A stretch of DNA of 64,000 nt from assembly GCA_003427395.1 (NCBI GenBank), contig BFEA01000702.1, forward strand, positions 350,362 to 414,361. Reading direction: 5' to 3'. Below, one piece after another: positions 19,441 through 29,346 of the stretch. Below the pieces are notes generated by a model. It searched no databases and was not told the origin of the DNA. It saw only the letters and a list, made by a program, of their open reading frames with translations. Every line of letters starts with the position of its first letter. The stretch's first letter is position 1. This stretch comes from Chara braunii (taxonomy: Eukaryota > Streptophyta > Charophyceae > Charales > Characeae). Both the position numbers and the translations under genes were made by a program.

Positions 19441-20404
19441 CTCTCATCCCCTCTCCGCGAGAGAAGATCTATCGTGACTTCGTCGAAGATAGCGATTGTG
19501 GTCGCCTCAAGTAGCTTGATCCTGGCTAAGGACCTAAGCCTAGCCCTCCTTTCTTCTTCCCAGCACAGAGCAAGGATCCGGTGAACTTCCTCCCTCACCC
19601 TTTCCAACCCCACTAGCTCCTCAAGGTCCGGCTCGGTCATCTCTTAACTTTCGTCGACGACACGCAATCGCTACCCGAATTAAATCAGAGGGGTCCAGCC
19701 CCGCTAGCTCTCCCTCACAGATCTCACCTAGGTACCTCCACGATATCTTAGATTCTCTCGCGTGGCGACCTTATCCTTCAAATGCGTAACTCAGGTCCTC
19801 CAGAGTCGCCCAATCGTCTCTATAGGGATCTCGAAAACACCAAGTTAACAAGGTGTGCAAGTCTGATCTCGTGAACCTGAACTGACTTAGGATGGAAACC
19901 CTTCGTCCTACCGCCTTCTTAACAGCCTCGGAGGGGTAAACCTGCTTAAATATAAAACGGGGGACCTCCACCGGCTCGCTGGAGATGAATCGCGGTATTT
20001 CTTCCCAACCTCCGTAGGTCACTAGATATTCCTCGTTGCACCCTTCGTGAGGTCCCAACTCCTCTACTAACTCCCCTAGCCGGCCTCTCACGGCTCGAGC
20101 GTCCCAAAGAGGGTCGTGTCCAAGGCGCAAGCTACGTGCTATCTCAACAAAACCTTCCTTCGAAAGGAATATTCGGGCTTCCCCAACTACGACCTCACCC
20201 TGGCGACTCACCGCAAATCGTATGAAAGCCTTACCGCGCTGGATCTCCCTCTCTTCTCACAGGAGAGTCCTTATTGGTTCAATCAACCGGGCCCTAGGCA
20301 GAGTGACGCGGATAACCTCCCCGGTATCCTCTACGGGTTCTATGGACACCCAGAGAGTTATCGGAATCCTCCTTATCATCGGCCCTCGAAACCCCTCCGG
20401 TTAG
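19422..20404 (-). pseudogene. Leader-family ORF, element A, middle copy
   Basis: The frame 19,771-20,211 reads VGEARIFLSKEGFVEIARSLRLGHDP, the family motif (F-L-S-x-E-G-F then L-x-L-G). It then has EVPRFIFKQVYPSEAVKKAVG, matching the P-x-F-hydrophobic block that follows in element B copies, and LLTWCFRDPYRDDWATLEDLSY at the position of the GPF..G block. An upstream extension to about 20,404 holds IRRIPITLWVSIEPVEDTGEVIRV. Downstream, 19,422-19,640 (VREEVHRILALCWEEERRARL.. then AIFDEVTIDLL) looks like the C-terminal YVDxVxEL block. Stops and frameshifts separate the pieces. Function unknown. Confidence 0.6.
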
Positions 20405-20662
20405 CCACCTGCTCTTCTCCAAAGAGTCGGGCGTATGGAACGTCCGCGGCGAGGGATATGAGTCCCTCAAATTCCCTCAATCTTTCGAATATGGCGGATA
20501 GCTCACTTCTTGGGGGAACCCCCGCATCCACGCACCGGGTATAAAGCCAGAACAAACCCCTAGCTCACACCCCGGATTCTCGAGCAAGCTCTAAGCACCA
20601 CTACTACCCTTTCCTCCGGGTCTCTTAGGAAAGAATGCAAATCATTCTCTAACCCTACTTAC

Positions 20663-20983
20663 TCATTCTCTTCTCACTTCTCTCGCCTCTCGCAACATTT
20701 TTTTCAGCCCACCCCCTTGTCCCAGAACTAGGGGTACTACGAGCTTCGCCCAAGCTTCCGGTGCTATGAAAATAACTGCGGTTACTTCAAGGCTCTGTCC
20801 AATACCTTGGCCTTCTACTTCTTTGGACTCTACCCACACAAATTCCCCACCGACTGTGGACCTCCCCTCTTCTACCCTTTCCCAATCCGGCAGTTCCCCG
20901 TTGCTAGGGATCAGCCTAAGGGCCGCACGGTCTTCTAATAGGGACTCAAAGAAGCATCCCCACTTTCTACCATGGAACACCAT
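20663..20983 (-). pseudogene. Leader-family ORF, element A, truncated copy
   Basis: A 106-codon frame starting MVFHGRKWGCFFESLLED. GGEFVWVESKEVEGQG resembles the W-I/V-E-x-x-W strand of other copies. VTAVIFIAPEAWAKLVVPLVLGQGG is the family motif with Ala for Ser. It stops shortly afterwards. The following sequence to about 20,520 contains only short open pieces. The ORF lies 5 bp from the end of the neighbouring copy (20,988-21,731). Confidence 0.6.
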
Positions 20984-20987
20984 TCAT

Positions 20988-21731
20988 TTAGAAGACCCTC
21001 TGTGGCACCCCAAAGACCCTTTGGTATCCGTAGTCCCTTCCTCCCTCGCTGTCCCGGGTGGACTCCCTAAAGATCTCGGCATGAATCCTACAAGCCTTGA
21101 TCCCGTATGGCACCGGGTTATCCACGCAATAGGTGTAGTACCAATGGAGTGACCTAACGGAGAGCTGCCACCCCTTTTCCCGCACTATGGACCGCATGAG
21201 CCTGTCATACCACTCCTCCTTCCCGCTCACCCTCCGAAAAACGAATAACGGGAATATGGCCCTAACGCACCCTGAGGCGCGGGGGTACTCTTCGTCTCGC
21301 GCGCAGGTCACCCTCACCTTGACGGGCGGGCTATGCCTAAGGGATTCAGCCTCAAAGATCTGCCTCAAAATCGGACTTGCCCGTGCCTCCCAATGATCCG
21401 CATGGTACCTCCCAAGGACCAAATGTGTGACGTACTTAACCCAGGCTTCTTTACTCAAGTAGACAGTTCCCTCCGCATGGATCACTGTTCGCCTGGGTCT
21501 CTTCCCGTTCTGGGGCCTGTTCCGGGACCACCTGTCCCCCACCCAGGTTCCTATCGCAAAATGAGCCCAAAGAGAAACCCCTCTCCCTAGCTCTTCCCTC
21601 ATCTCGCGACCGGCTAGGTACCGCTCTGTACGGTGGTCTAAGGGGACACTTAAGCACTCTCGGTCTTTGCTTAAATCAGCCTTTTCTATCCGAACCCCTT
21701 CCTCCTCAGTACCCTCTAGGATCCTAACCAT
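20988..21731 (-). CDS. Leader-family ORF, element A, intact copy
   Basis: An uninterrupted 247-codon ORF, length comparable to the element B members (251-267 codons). Order of blocks: acidic N-terminus; VSLWAHFAIGTWVGDRWSR (the W-rich strand); HAEGTVYLSKEAWVKYVTHLVLGR (family motif, about residues 87-110); VKVRVTCARDEEYP and FPLFVFRRVSGKEEWYDRL (P-x-F block); then RSLHWYYTYCVDNPVPYG (counterpart of the GPF..G block). The C-terminal quarter (ESTRDSEGGRDYGYQRVFG) differs. Its ATG overlaps the stop of the preceding small ORF (ATGGTTAG, 21,731-21,724). In a eukaryote that arrangement would need splicing, reinitiation or stop-start. No known domain is recognised. Confidence 0.65.
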   Translation of the reverse strand: MVRILEGTEEEGVRIEKADLSKDRECLSVPLDHRTERYLAGREMREELGRGVSLWAHFAIGTWVGDRWSRNRPQNGKRPRRTVIHAEGTVYLSKEAWVKYVTHLVLGRYHADHWEARASPILRQIFEAESLRHSPPVKVRVTCARDEEYPRASGCVRAIFPLFVFRRVSGKEEWYDRLMRSIVREKGWQLSVRSLHWYYTYCVDNPVPYGIKACRIHAEIFRESTRDSEGGRDYGYQRVFGVPQRVF

Positions 21732-22089
21732 CCCCTTTGACTACCTCCTCTATGATTTGAATTAGTGCTCTCCACTCGTCCGACCCGTCTAGGAAGGCGT
21801 CCAGAATAGTGGGGACCGGCCTGTCCCCTTGCGGATACGTCCTACACCCCAGCGAGTACAAATAGTTAATTTCGTAAGCCCCCAGCAGCTGCCTCTCAAG
21901 CTGCGCGTGACCGATCGCCTCCTCCCAGCTATCCAAATACCCTGCCACTCTATCTACACCCTCTTCCACGTACAAGGCGATGTTGAAGTGCCCGGTCCAC
22001 CAGGAGAAGGTATAGCACCAAACATCCACCCCGCCTATATCACCTACACTAATTCCTGCGGGTTCAGACTCTAAGGGCCTCAAACTCAT
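21724..22089 (-). CDS. Small leader ORF, second copy of a tandem pair
   Basis: A 121-codon ORF (MSLRPLESEPAG..). It is a tandem duplicate of 22,137-22,445. Shared blocks in order: VDVWCYTF/VDVWCYSF, WTGHFNIALYVEEG/WTGDFDVGVYVEEG, SWEEAIG/GWEETIG, YLYSLGCRT/YFYSLGYRT, RP..ILDAFLDGSD/RP..IPDAYLDGSD. This copy continues past the shared block with EWRALIQIIEEVVKGDG and overlaps the next ORF by 8 bases. The VDVWCY..WTG..VYVEEG pattern suggests a small beta-rich fold. I do not recognise it. No counterpart was found in element B. Confidence 0.6.
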   Translation of the reverse strand: MSLRPLESEPAGISVGDIGGVDVWCYTFSWWTGHFNIALYVEEGVDRVAGYLDSWEEAIGHAQLERQLLGAYEINYLYSLGCRTYPQGDRPVPTILDAFLDGSDEWRALIQIIEEVVKGDG

Positions 22090-22136
22090 GGATCCACCGT
22101 TCTCACCATACGCTTCACTATCCCCACTAGTACTTT

Positions 22137-22445
22137 TTATTTATCCGATCCATCAAGATAAGCGTCCGGAATCACCGACGTCGGGCGACCACCTCTTGGG
22201 TTGGTTCGATATCCTAGAGAGTAGAAATACTGGAATCCGTAACTCCTCAATTCCCCACGCGAACAGCGGGAGTCGCCTATCGTCTCTTCCCACCCTCGAA
22301 GGAAGTCCTCTCCTCGATCTCGACCCTCCTCTACATAGACACCTACATCAAAGTCCCCAGTCCATAGTCTAAAGGAGTAGCACCACACATCAACACTTCC
22401 GTGCGTACACACACTAATCCATTCTGGAGTGGCTTCTAGGCTCAT
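22137..22445 (-). CDS. Small leader ORF, first copy of a tandem pair
   Basis: A 102-codon ORF (MSLEATPEWISV..) and the most 5' ORF recognised in element A. It matches 21,724-22,089 from the start Met-Ser-Leu through LDGSD, then ends at a stop where the other copy continues. The start-to-start spacing of 356 bp shows a recent small tandem duplication. Function unknown. Confidence 0.55.
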   Translation of the reverse strand: MSLEATPEWISVCTHGSVDVWCYSFRLWTGDFDVGVYVEEGRDRGEDFLRGWEETIGDSRCSRGELRSYGFQYFYSLGYRTNPRGGRPTSVIPDAYLDGSDK

Positions 22446-23505
22446 ACAGTATAATCAAAGGAAACTTCCCTAAATTCTCACTTCCTCTTGGCCACTCAAG
22501 AGACCACTTCTATCCCGCGAGGAAGAGAAGCCTATGAGCTCAGAAGGATCAAATGGACCAGAGAAGGAGCGTCGTCTCAATCGGCTACCTTCCTGTCCTC
22601 CCCCGCTGAGAGATTCTTCCCCACTCCCGGCCTAGAGACTAGCCGCGGACACAGGTTATCCCCGAGGAAGGGTGGCAACCCCCTCCTCAGAGTCGGACCG
22701 AAGTCACACACCCGCGCCCTATGTCCCCCATTGAACCGACCTCTAGTCGTAATTAACCTATCCGGTACCACGCCTCTACTCGACCCACCTCAGGCGTGGA
22801 ATTACCCGTGTCCCAGGACAACCCCCTGCGAGACACACTCTCTCTTGCGGGACTTCGCCCCCGGGTAGGTGCCCTCCACAACCCGTGCGGATCAAGAACA
22901 CTGGGTGACCCCCTTGGATCCCAAATAGACAGCGCTTCCGCCCCTCTCGGACCCCTCTCCCCGCTCCCTCTCTTTCTCTCTCCCTCTCTCCCCCTTGAGC
23001 AGACCCCCTTATACTATTTCCCGGGACTATTCTTCTCCCTCCCCTTTCGTTGTTCCTCACCCTCATTCAGACCCCTCAGGCAAACTGTGCACCCCCTTAT
23101 TTTTTCGAGTTTTTAGAAATAAACAAGCGCAAAAACCAAGCACGCGAAAAAGAACTGACCTGTTTTTTACCCTTCGAAGGCCGGAAGTGGGAGCCGAGAT
23201 CGCAAGCGGGTCAGAGCGGACCTGCAAAAAGAACCAAGGAGACAAGCCCCAACACCCGAAAAAAACCCTCGCCCCCGACAAGACCCTACAACAAACCCCT
23301 CCCCAATAAACCCCTCACTGACGTCGCGCGAGAAGAAACTCGATCTCCTTGAAGAAACCGCTAGAGACTATCTTGAAGACACGTGCCGAAGGACTTGACG
23401 CCGAAATTCTGAAGAACGCCGCAAACTCACTTCTCTGCTGCCTGTGACGCTGGTCCTCCCTTACCCCGTAGTAGCTGAGCTGGCCGCGGCCGCGGGAGAA
23501 TGCTC
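22446..23505. other. Element A 5' leader, no recognised gene
   Basis: About 1.06 kb between the primer-binding site and the first small ORF. It is GC-rich with several short non-conserved ORFs on both strands. A TC-rich stretch lies near 22,970-22,995. A packaging signal or splice donor would be expected here, but I cannot point to one. Confidence 0.5.
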
Positions 23506-23524
23506 ATCCCCGGCAACGGCGCCA
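23506..23524 (-). promoter_or_regulatory. Primer-binding site, tRNA-Asp type
   Basis: On the minus strand the sequence is TGGCGCCGTTGCCGGGGAT, the exact complement of the 3' end of plant-type tRNA-Asp(GUC) including CCA. It lies 3 bp (AAG) inside the LTR end CCCGACA. This fixes the 5' end of element A on the right side and its minus orientation, agreeing with the coding order. tRNA-Asp priming is well known among plant Ty3/gypsy elements. Confidence 0.93.
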
Positions 23525-24240
23525 CTTTGTCGGGTATTCGAGCATACTTCCATCTTGACTCAACCGCGAGCTTCCACCTGGGGCTGGAACTTTCCCCCCC
23601 TTCTCCGACTGATCTCTAGGTACCCCTCCCTTTACCGTGCGCTCACGGTTTCCAGCGGTTCCAGATGACCCTCGGATAGACCTCCAACGCCCACGCCCTT
23701 CCCTTCTTCTCGGCGTCTCTTTTCCAACAAGGCCCGGTAAGTAGTCCTTCCCGCCAGGGCCTCTCGCGCGGACGAACAGGAGCCTAGTCTCTGGGCGAGC
23801 TATCCGAGGTCCGGGCCTCACAAGGCGAGGGCCAAAGCTTGCCTCGGCCCGACGCACGGCCGAAGAAGGCTCGAACGGTTCTCAATGAGGGACTGGCCGC
23901 CCGAGTCTCTTGTGGAAAGGATCGAGTTCCCGCGAGAGTGGACTTAGCTATTTCGAAAAAGAAATTTTTAAAGTAGGTCTTGCGGTTTCAAAATTAAGGG
24001 CCGAAAAGGGGAAAGTTTTTAGTCCCCGTGCGGATTCGGTAGAGCAGTCGAGTGCGATGCCACAATGCGACCCCCGCTGGAGTGTCTCGTCAGCTTCTCC
24101 CCCCCCCCCCTCTTTCTCTCTCTCTCCCTCGCCCTCCCCAAAAAGAGCTTCGGGAGCGATAAGCACGAAATCAGGCAAGGCCTCAATACTTGCGAAAGAA
24201 AGAGCAAAGAATGTACCCAGCAAGAAAGGAGAGAACGACC

Positions 24241-25010
24241 CAACACAGTTCGTAATTTGTTGAACCCAACCGAATAAGCTAGCAATCTCACACAGTTCAA
24301 GCGAACGAGCTACCAACCAGCACAGTTTGTAACCTGCAGAACGCAACAGAATGAGTTAGTAACCAACACAGTTCGAGAGATCGAGCTACCAACCAGCACA
24401 GTTCGCAACCTGTAGAACGCAACAGAATGAGCTAGTGACCAACACAGTTCGATCAACGAGCTAATAACCAGCACTGTTCGTAACCCGCAGAACGCAACAG
24501 AATGAGCTAGTAACCAACACCGTTCGAGCGAACGAGCTAACAACCAGCATAGTTCGTAACCTGCAGAACGCAACAGAATGANNNNNNNNNNNNNNNNNNN
24601 NNNNNNNNNNNNNNNNNNNNNNNNNNNNNNNNNNNNNNNNNNNNNNNNNNNNNNNNNNNNNNNNNNNNNNNNNNNNNNNNNNNNNNNNNNNNNNNNNNNN
24701 NNNNNNNNNNNNNNNNNNNNNNNNNNNNNNNNNNNNNNNNNNNNNNNNNNNNNNNNNNNNNNNNNNNNNNNNNNNNNNNNNNNNNNNNNNNNNNNNNNNN
24801 NNNNNNNNNNNNNNNNNNNNNNNNNNNNNNNNNNNNNNNNNNNNNNNNNNNGCTAGTAACCAACACCGTTCGAGCGAACGCGCTAACAACCAGCATAGTT
24901 CGTAACCTGCAGAACGCAACAGAATGAGCTAGTAACCAACACCGTTCGAGCGAACGAGCTAACAACCAGTACAGTTCGTAACCTATAGAACGCAACAGAA
25001 TGAACAAGTG
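24241..25010. repeat. 76-bp tandem repeat array in the 5' LTR
   Basis: Units starting CCAGCA(C/T) at 24,317, 24,393, 24,468 and 24,544, then beyond the gap at 24,890 and 24,966. Same unit as 7,752-8,100. The array is broken by the N gap, so copy number is unknown. Confidence 0.95.
24582..24851. other. Assembly gap (270 N)
   Basis: Run of N inside the 76-bp array. ORFs that cross it are meaningless. Confidence 1.
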
Positions 25011-25430
25011 ACCAGCGGAACAAGAGAACAAGCTAGTAACTAGTTCAGCCACATTGCTAAAGAACTAGCTCGAAACGTAAGAGAACAAACTAGTAATCAA
25101 TACGAGAGAACAAACTCGTAAGTAGCGAAAAGCACGAGAAAGAGCTGATAAGTAGCAAGGTTTTCGACCCGCGATTGTGAAAGAACAGGCTCGTAACCAG
25201 CGAGAAGCAAAGAGAGAACTCGTAACGAAAACAGCCTTCCAACCTGCGAACTACAAGAGGACGAACTCGTATCCGGCGCGGCCGTAGCCCGCGCTATCGA
25301 GGAAAAGTGACCTAGTGACCAGCGACCTGAAAGTACCCTCACTGAATCGGGAAGACGGTCCACAGCATCTCGCAAGCCCAGCTCGTAACTCTAGCTCCCG
25401 TCGGAAGCGAGCAGGGCGACCACCTTCTTT

Positions 25431-25475
25431 CTCTCTCTCTTTATCTACCCCTTTCGCTCTCTCTCTGTCTCTCGC

Positions 25476-25546
<71 letters not shown>
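25431..25546. repeat. (TC)n microsatellite in the 5' LTR
   Basis: Counterpart of 8,518-8,722, about 90 bp shorter. Confidence 0.95.
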
Positions 25547-25549
<3 letters not shown>

Positions 25550-27183
25550 AAAGCTTCAGGGCGCTCTGTCTGCTCGGTGCCTCTGCGGAAAATGGGACGT
25601 TGTCCCCCGGGAACCCCCGTATGAAGCCAGTTGCTTCCGTATACACTCCGCGTTAACCTTCGGGCGCTCTCGTGCAGAGCATCCCCGAGCGAAGGTGATT
25701 GGTTCTCCAGGCGTGCCTCGTGATGGTCGCCGGACTTCTCATGCAGCGCGTCCCCGCACGCAGTCAGTCGCTTCCTCGATCGTGCCCATCCTTCCGCTTC
25801 TTGTTCTGCCAATAATATCTTATTTCCTTCTCCTTGGCTGCGAGCCTTCCCGCTCTCGGTCACTAGCTCTGCGCTAGTCTTTCGTCTCCATTTGCGATCA
25901 CCTGTCATCCAAGAGTCTGAATTTGGTCTTACTTACGACACAGACCCACCCGGAGCTCATGCGAGCTCACATTCGACATCTTCTTTTCCTGCGGGGTTGG
26001 TTATCAAGAATGGGGCGGGCAACTCTGATCCCAACTGTTTTTCCGAGTCGCCTCTCTTGATCGAAACAGTTGAGCTCCCCGCTTCGAGCATCCTCCTCGC
26101 TTGTTCAGACGTTCACCACCTCTCCCCTTTTTGACTGCGAGCCCCCCCCTTTTTTTTCTTCTTCACTCAAGTTGGTCAGACGAGGCCCCACCTTCATGCA
26201 TCGCCCTGACATCTTTCTTTTTCATCATAAGCAATTCCCATTTCCTTCACCGGCTGTATTTTGCGGTTCGACCCCCCCCCCCGATCCAGATACACGGGGG
26301 ACTCGAACCGCGCCTTTGGAGTTCAGTTGTCAAATGTCTCCAGCCGCGCGCCGGCTTGCGTGCTTTCTCGGCCGCCGGTCGGATTCCCGCACTCGACTGC
26401 CCAATTCTCCCTGCATCCCCCACTTTACCAGTGTCAGCTCCTGGTTCGCCTTCCGTTTTCGATACGCGGAATCTTTGACAGAGCTAACAATCTCCTGTTC
26501 TGCCACCTGTACGCCGGAGTGTTGGGAGGCCACCCTCGAATCCTCAGGTTCCTTCCCGCGGCCGGTCCTCCGAGAGACTTTCTTTCGGAGGGGAGCCCCG
26601 ACGGTTCGATGGATACAGCTCAGACTCTCCCCAGGTGGTTAGAAATCGGTTAGAAACTGGGGACCTTGCATATACCACTTTGCCGCGTCTGTTCGCATTC
26701 CGACGTCACCCCCTCCCTTTTTCCTTGCAGCTTTATCCTCCCTTGCTTCATTTGAGTCGTCCAGGTGCTGTCCCACCTCTCGTAGATTGCAGTCGGGGTA
26801 ATCTTCGCAGCTCCCCTTTTGCAAAGAGCATCATACATCCCTGCTTAGGCGACCTCACGATCTCTAAAGCCTGGCCATCGCCCACCTCGTATCTCAGGCT
26901 AGCCCCCGCCCTGATCGTCTAGCAATCCTTGCCCCTTTTGCCATAGGTGCCGAAACTCTGTTCCGTTAGGGTCCGCCCGACCTCGCTTGCGTCCAGGATT
27001 TGAAACGTCACTCCAGCCAACCGAGGGGTCAGTAAAAAAACCCGGACACCCTAGGTCATCTACAAACACCATGTCCTCAGGCACGCACACGTCAAAAACC
27101 AAATAAAAACAGCAAAAAAAAAAAAAAAAAGGTATTCATTTCAAAGAAAGAAACCCTTCGGCAGGTAGACAGCTCCCCGGCAC

Positions 27184-29226
27184 CGGAATGAATCGCAATA
27201 CATACAAGCATGAAAGTCAGGCAAAAGACAAGATTGGGAGCAATCTAGCAAGGGGAAAGTTCACCGAAGTATCCCGGAGTGAATCGCAACACATACAAGC
27301 ATCAAGATCAGGCAAAAGACAAGATTAGGAGCAATCTAATAAGGAGAAAGTTCACCGAAGTATCGCGGAATGAATCGAAACACATACAAGCATCAAGATC
27401 AGGCAAACGAAAAAATTGGAAACAATCTAGCAAGGCAAAAGTTCACCGAAATATCCCGAAATGAATCGCAGTATATACAAGCATCAAGATCAGGCAAAAG
27501 ACAAGATTGGGAGCAATCTAGCAAGGAGAAAGTTCACCGAAGTATCCCGGAGTGAATCGAAACACATACAAGTATCTAGATTAGGCAAAAGACAAGATTG
27601 GAAGTAATCTAGCAAGGTGAAACTTCACCGAAGTATCCCGGAATGAATCGCAACACATACAAGCATCAAGGTAAGGCAAAAGATAAGATTGGAAGCAATC
27701 TAGCAAGGAGAAAGTTCACCGAAATATCCCGAAATGAATCGCAGTACATACAAGCATCAAAGTCAGGCAAAAGAAAAAATTGGAAGCAATCTAGCAAGGA
27801 GAAAGTTCACCAAAGTATCCTGGAGTGAATTGCAACACATACAAGCATCAAGATGAGGCAAAATATTAGATTGGAATTAATATAGCAAGGAAAAAGTTCA
27901 CTGAACTATCCCAGAATGAATCGCAACACATTCAAGCGTCAAGATCAGACAAAATACAAGATTGGAAGCAATCTAGCAAGGAAAAAGTTCACCAAAGTAT
28001 CCCGGAGTGAATCGCATTACATACAAGCATCAAGATCAGGCAAAAGACAAGATTGGAAGCAATCTAGCAAGGAAAAAGTTCACCGAAGTATCCCGGAGTG
28101 AATCGCAACACATACAAGAATCAAGATCAGGCACAAGACAAGATTGGAAGCAATCTAGCAATGGGAAAGTTCACTGAAGTATCCCAGAGTGAATCGCAAC
28201 ACATACAAGCATCAAGATCAGGCAAAAGACAAGATTGGAAGCAATCTAGCAAGGAGAAAGTTCACCGAAGTATCCTGCGTGAATCGCAACACATACAAGC
28301 ATCAAGATGAGGCAAAAGATTAGATTGGAAGCAATCTAGCAAGGAGGAAGTTCACCGAAGTATCAGGGAATGAATCAACACACATTCAAGCGTCAAGATC
28401 AGGCAAAATACAAGATTGGAAGCAATCTAGCAAGGAAAAAGTTCACCGAAGTATCCCAGAACGAATCGCAACACATACAAGCATCAAGATCTAGCAAAAG
28501 ACAAGATTGGAAGCAATCTAGCAAGGAAAAAGTTCATCGAAGTATCCCGGAGTAAATCGCAACACATACAAGCATCAAGATCAGGCAAAAGATAAGATTG
28601 GAAGCAATCTAGCAAGGAGAAAGTTCACCGAAGTATCCAGGAGTGAATCGCAACACATACAAGCATCGTAATCAGGCGAAAGACAAGATTGCAAGCAATC
28701 TAGCAAGGGGAAAGTTCACCGAAGTATCCCGGAGTGAATCGCAACACATACAAGCATCAAGATCAGGCAAAAGACTAGATTGGAAGCAATCTAGCAAGGG
28801 GAAAGTTCACTGAAGTATCCCAGAGTGAATCGCAACACATACAAGCATCAAGATCAGGCAAAAGACAAGATAGGGAGCAATCTAGCAAGGAGAAAGTTCA
28901 CTGAAGTATCTCAGAATGAATCGCAACACATACAAGCATCAAGATTAGGGAAAAGACAAGATTGGAAGCAATCTAGCAAGGAAAAAGTTCACCGAAGTTT
29001 CCCGGAATGAATCACAACACACACAAGCATCAAGATCAGGCAAAAGACAAGATTGGACGCAATCTAGCAAGTAGAAAGTTCACCGAAGTATCCCCGAATA
29101 AATCGCAATACATACTAGCATCAAGATCAGGCAAAAGAGAAGGTTGGGAGCAATCAAGCAAGGAGAAAGTTCACCAAAGTATCCCGGAATGAATCGCAAC
29201 ACATACAAGCATCAAGATCAGGCAAA
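27184..29226. repeat. 91-bp satellite array, left arm
   Basis: About 22 head-to-tail units starting CGGAATGAATCGCAACACATACAAG-like sequence (core ACATACAAGCATCAAGATC and GCAATCTAGCAAGG). Period 91 bp, occasionally shortened (near 28,270). The regular 61-codon ORFs seen on the plus strand at multiples of 91 are by-products of the repeat. Element A abuts its left end. Confidence 0.95.
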
Positions 29227-29261
29227 AATTAAGTTTTGAGAGGTGGTCTAAGCTAGGGAAA

Positions 29262-29346
29262 ATGAAGAAGAAGATGAAGAAGAAGGAGAAGAAAAGGAAA
29301 AGAAGAAGAAGAAGAAGAAGAAGAAGAAGAAGAAGAAGAAGAAAGG
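29262..29346. repeat. (GAA)n tract
   Basis: Purine trinucleotide run. Its inverted counterpart is the (CTT)n tract at 35,858-36,130. Confidence 0.9.

Larger units (their letters stand above)
7752..27171 (-). mobile_element. Element A: Ty3/gypsy LTR retrotransposon with leader ORF array
   Basis: Reading on the minus strand: 5' LTR (27,171 down to 23,528), tRNA-Asp primer-binding site (23,524-23,506), leader with small ORFs and an array of related ORFs (22,445-18,100), gag (17,989-15,307), protease, RT, RNase H, integrase (ending 11,676), and the 3' LTR (11,044 down to about 7,752). The order RT-RNase H-integrase defines Ty3/gypsy. Integrase ends with a GPY motif and no chromodomain is seen. 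The 3' LTR is cut off inside its 76-bp repeat array near 7,752, so the left end and any target-site duplication are missing. The element is inserted beside, or at the edge of, the 91-bp satellite that starts at 27,184. Confidence 0.88.
23528..27171 (-). repeat. Element A 5' LTR, complete
   Basis: About 3.6 kb including a 270-base N gap. Plus-strand ends are TGTCGGG (23,528) and GGTAGACA (27,171), giving the short TGTC...GACA terminal inverted repeat expected of LTRs. The right boundary is where similarity to the 3' LTR stops (11,044). The left boundary is set by the primer-binding site. It contains the 76-bp repeat array, a TC run and a 716-bp deletion relative to the other LTR. Confidence 0.85.

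Noticed and set aside
20663-22445. Bacterial-style operon because of tightly packed and overlapping ORFs
   Set aside because: All ORFs lie between a tRNA-Asp primer-binding site and gag of an LTR retrotransposon, so the context is eukaryotic.
27279-29192. Series of 61-codon ORFs with shared protein sequence
   Set aside because: They recur every 91 bp or multiples and are by-products of the satellite.
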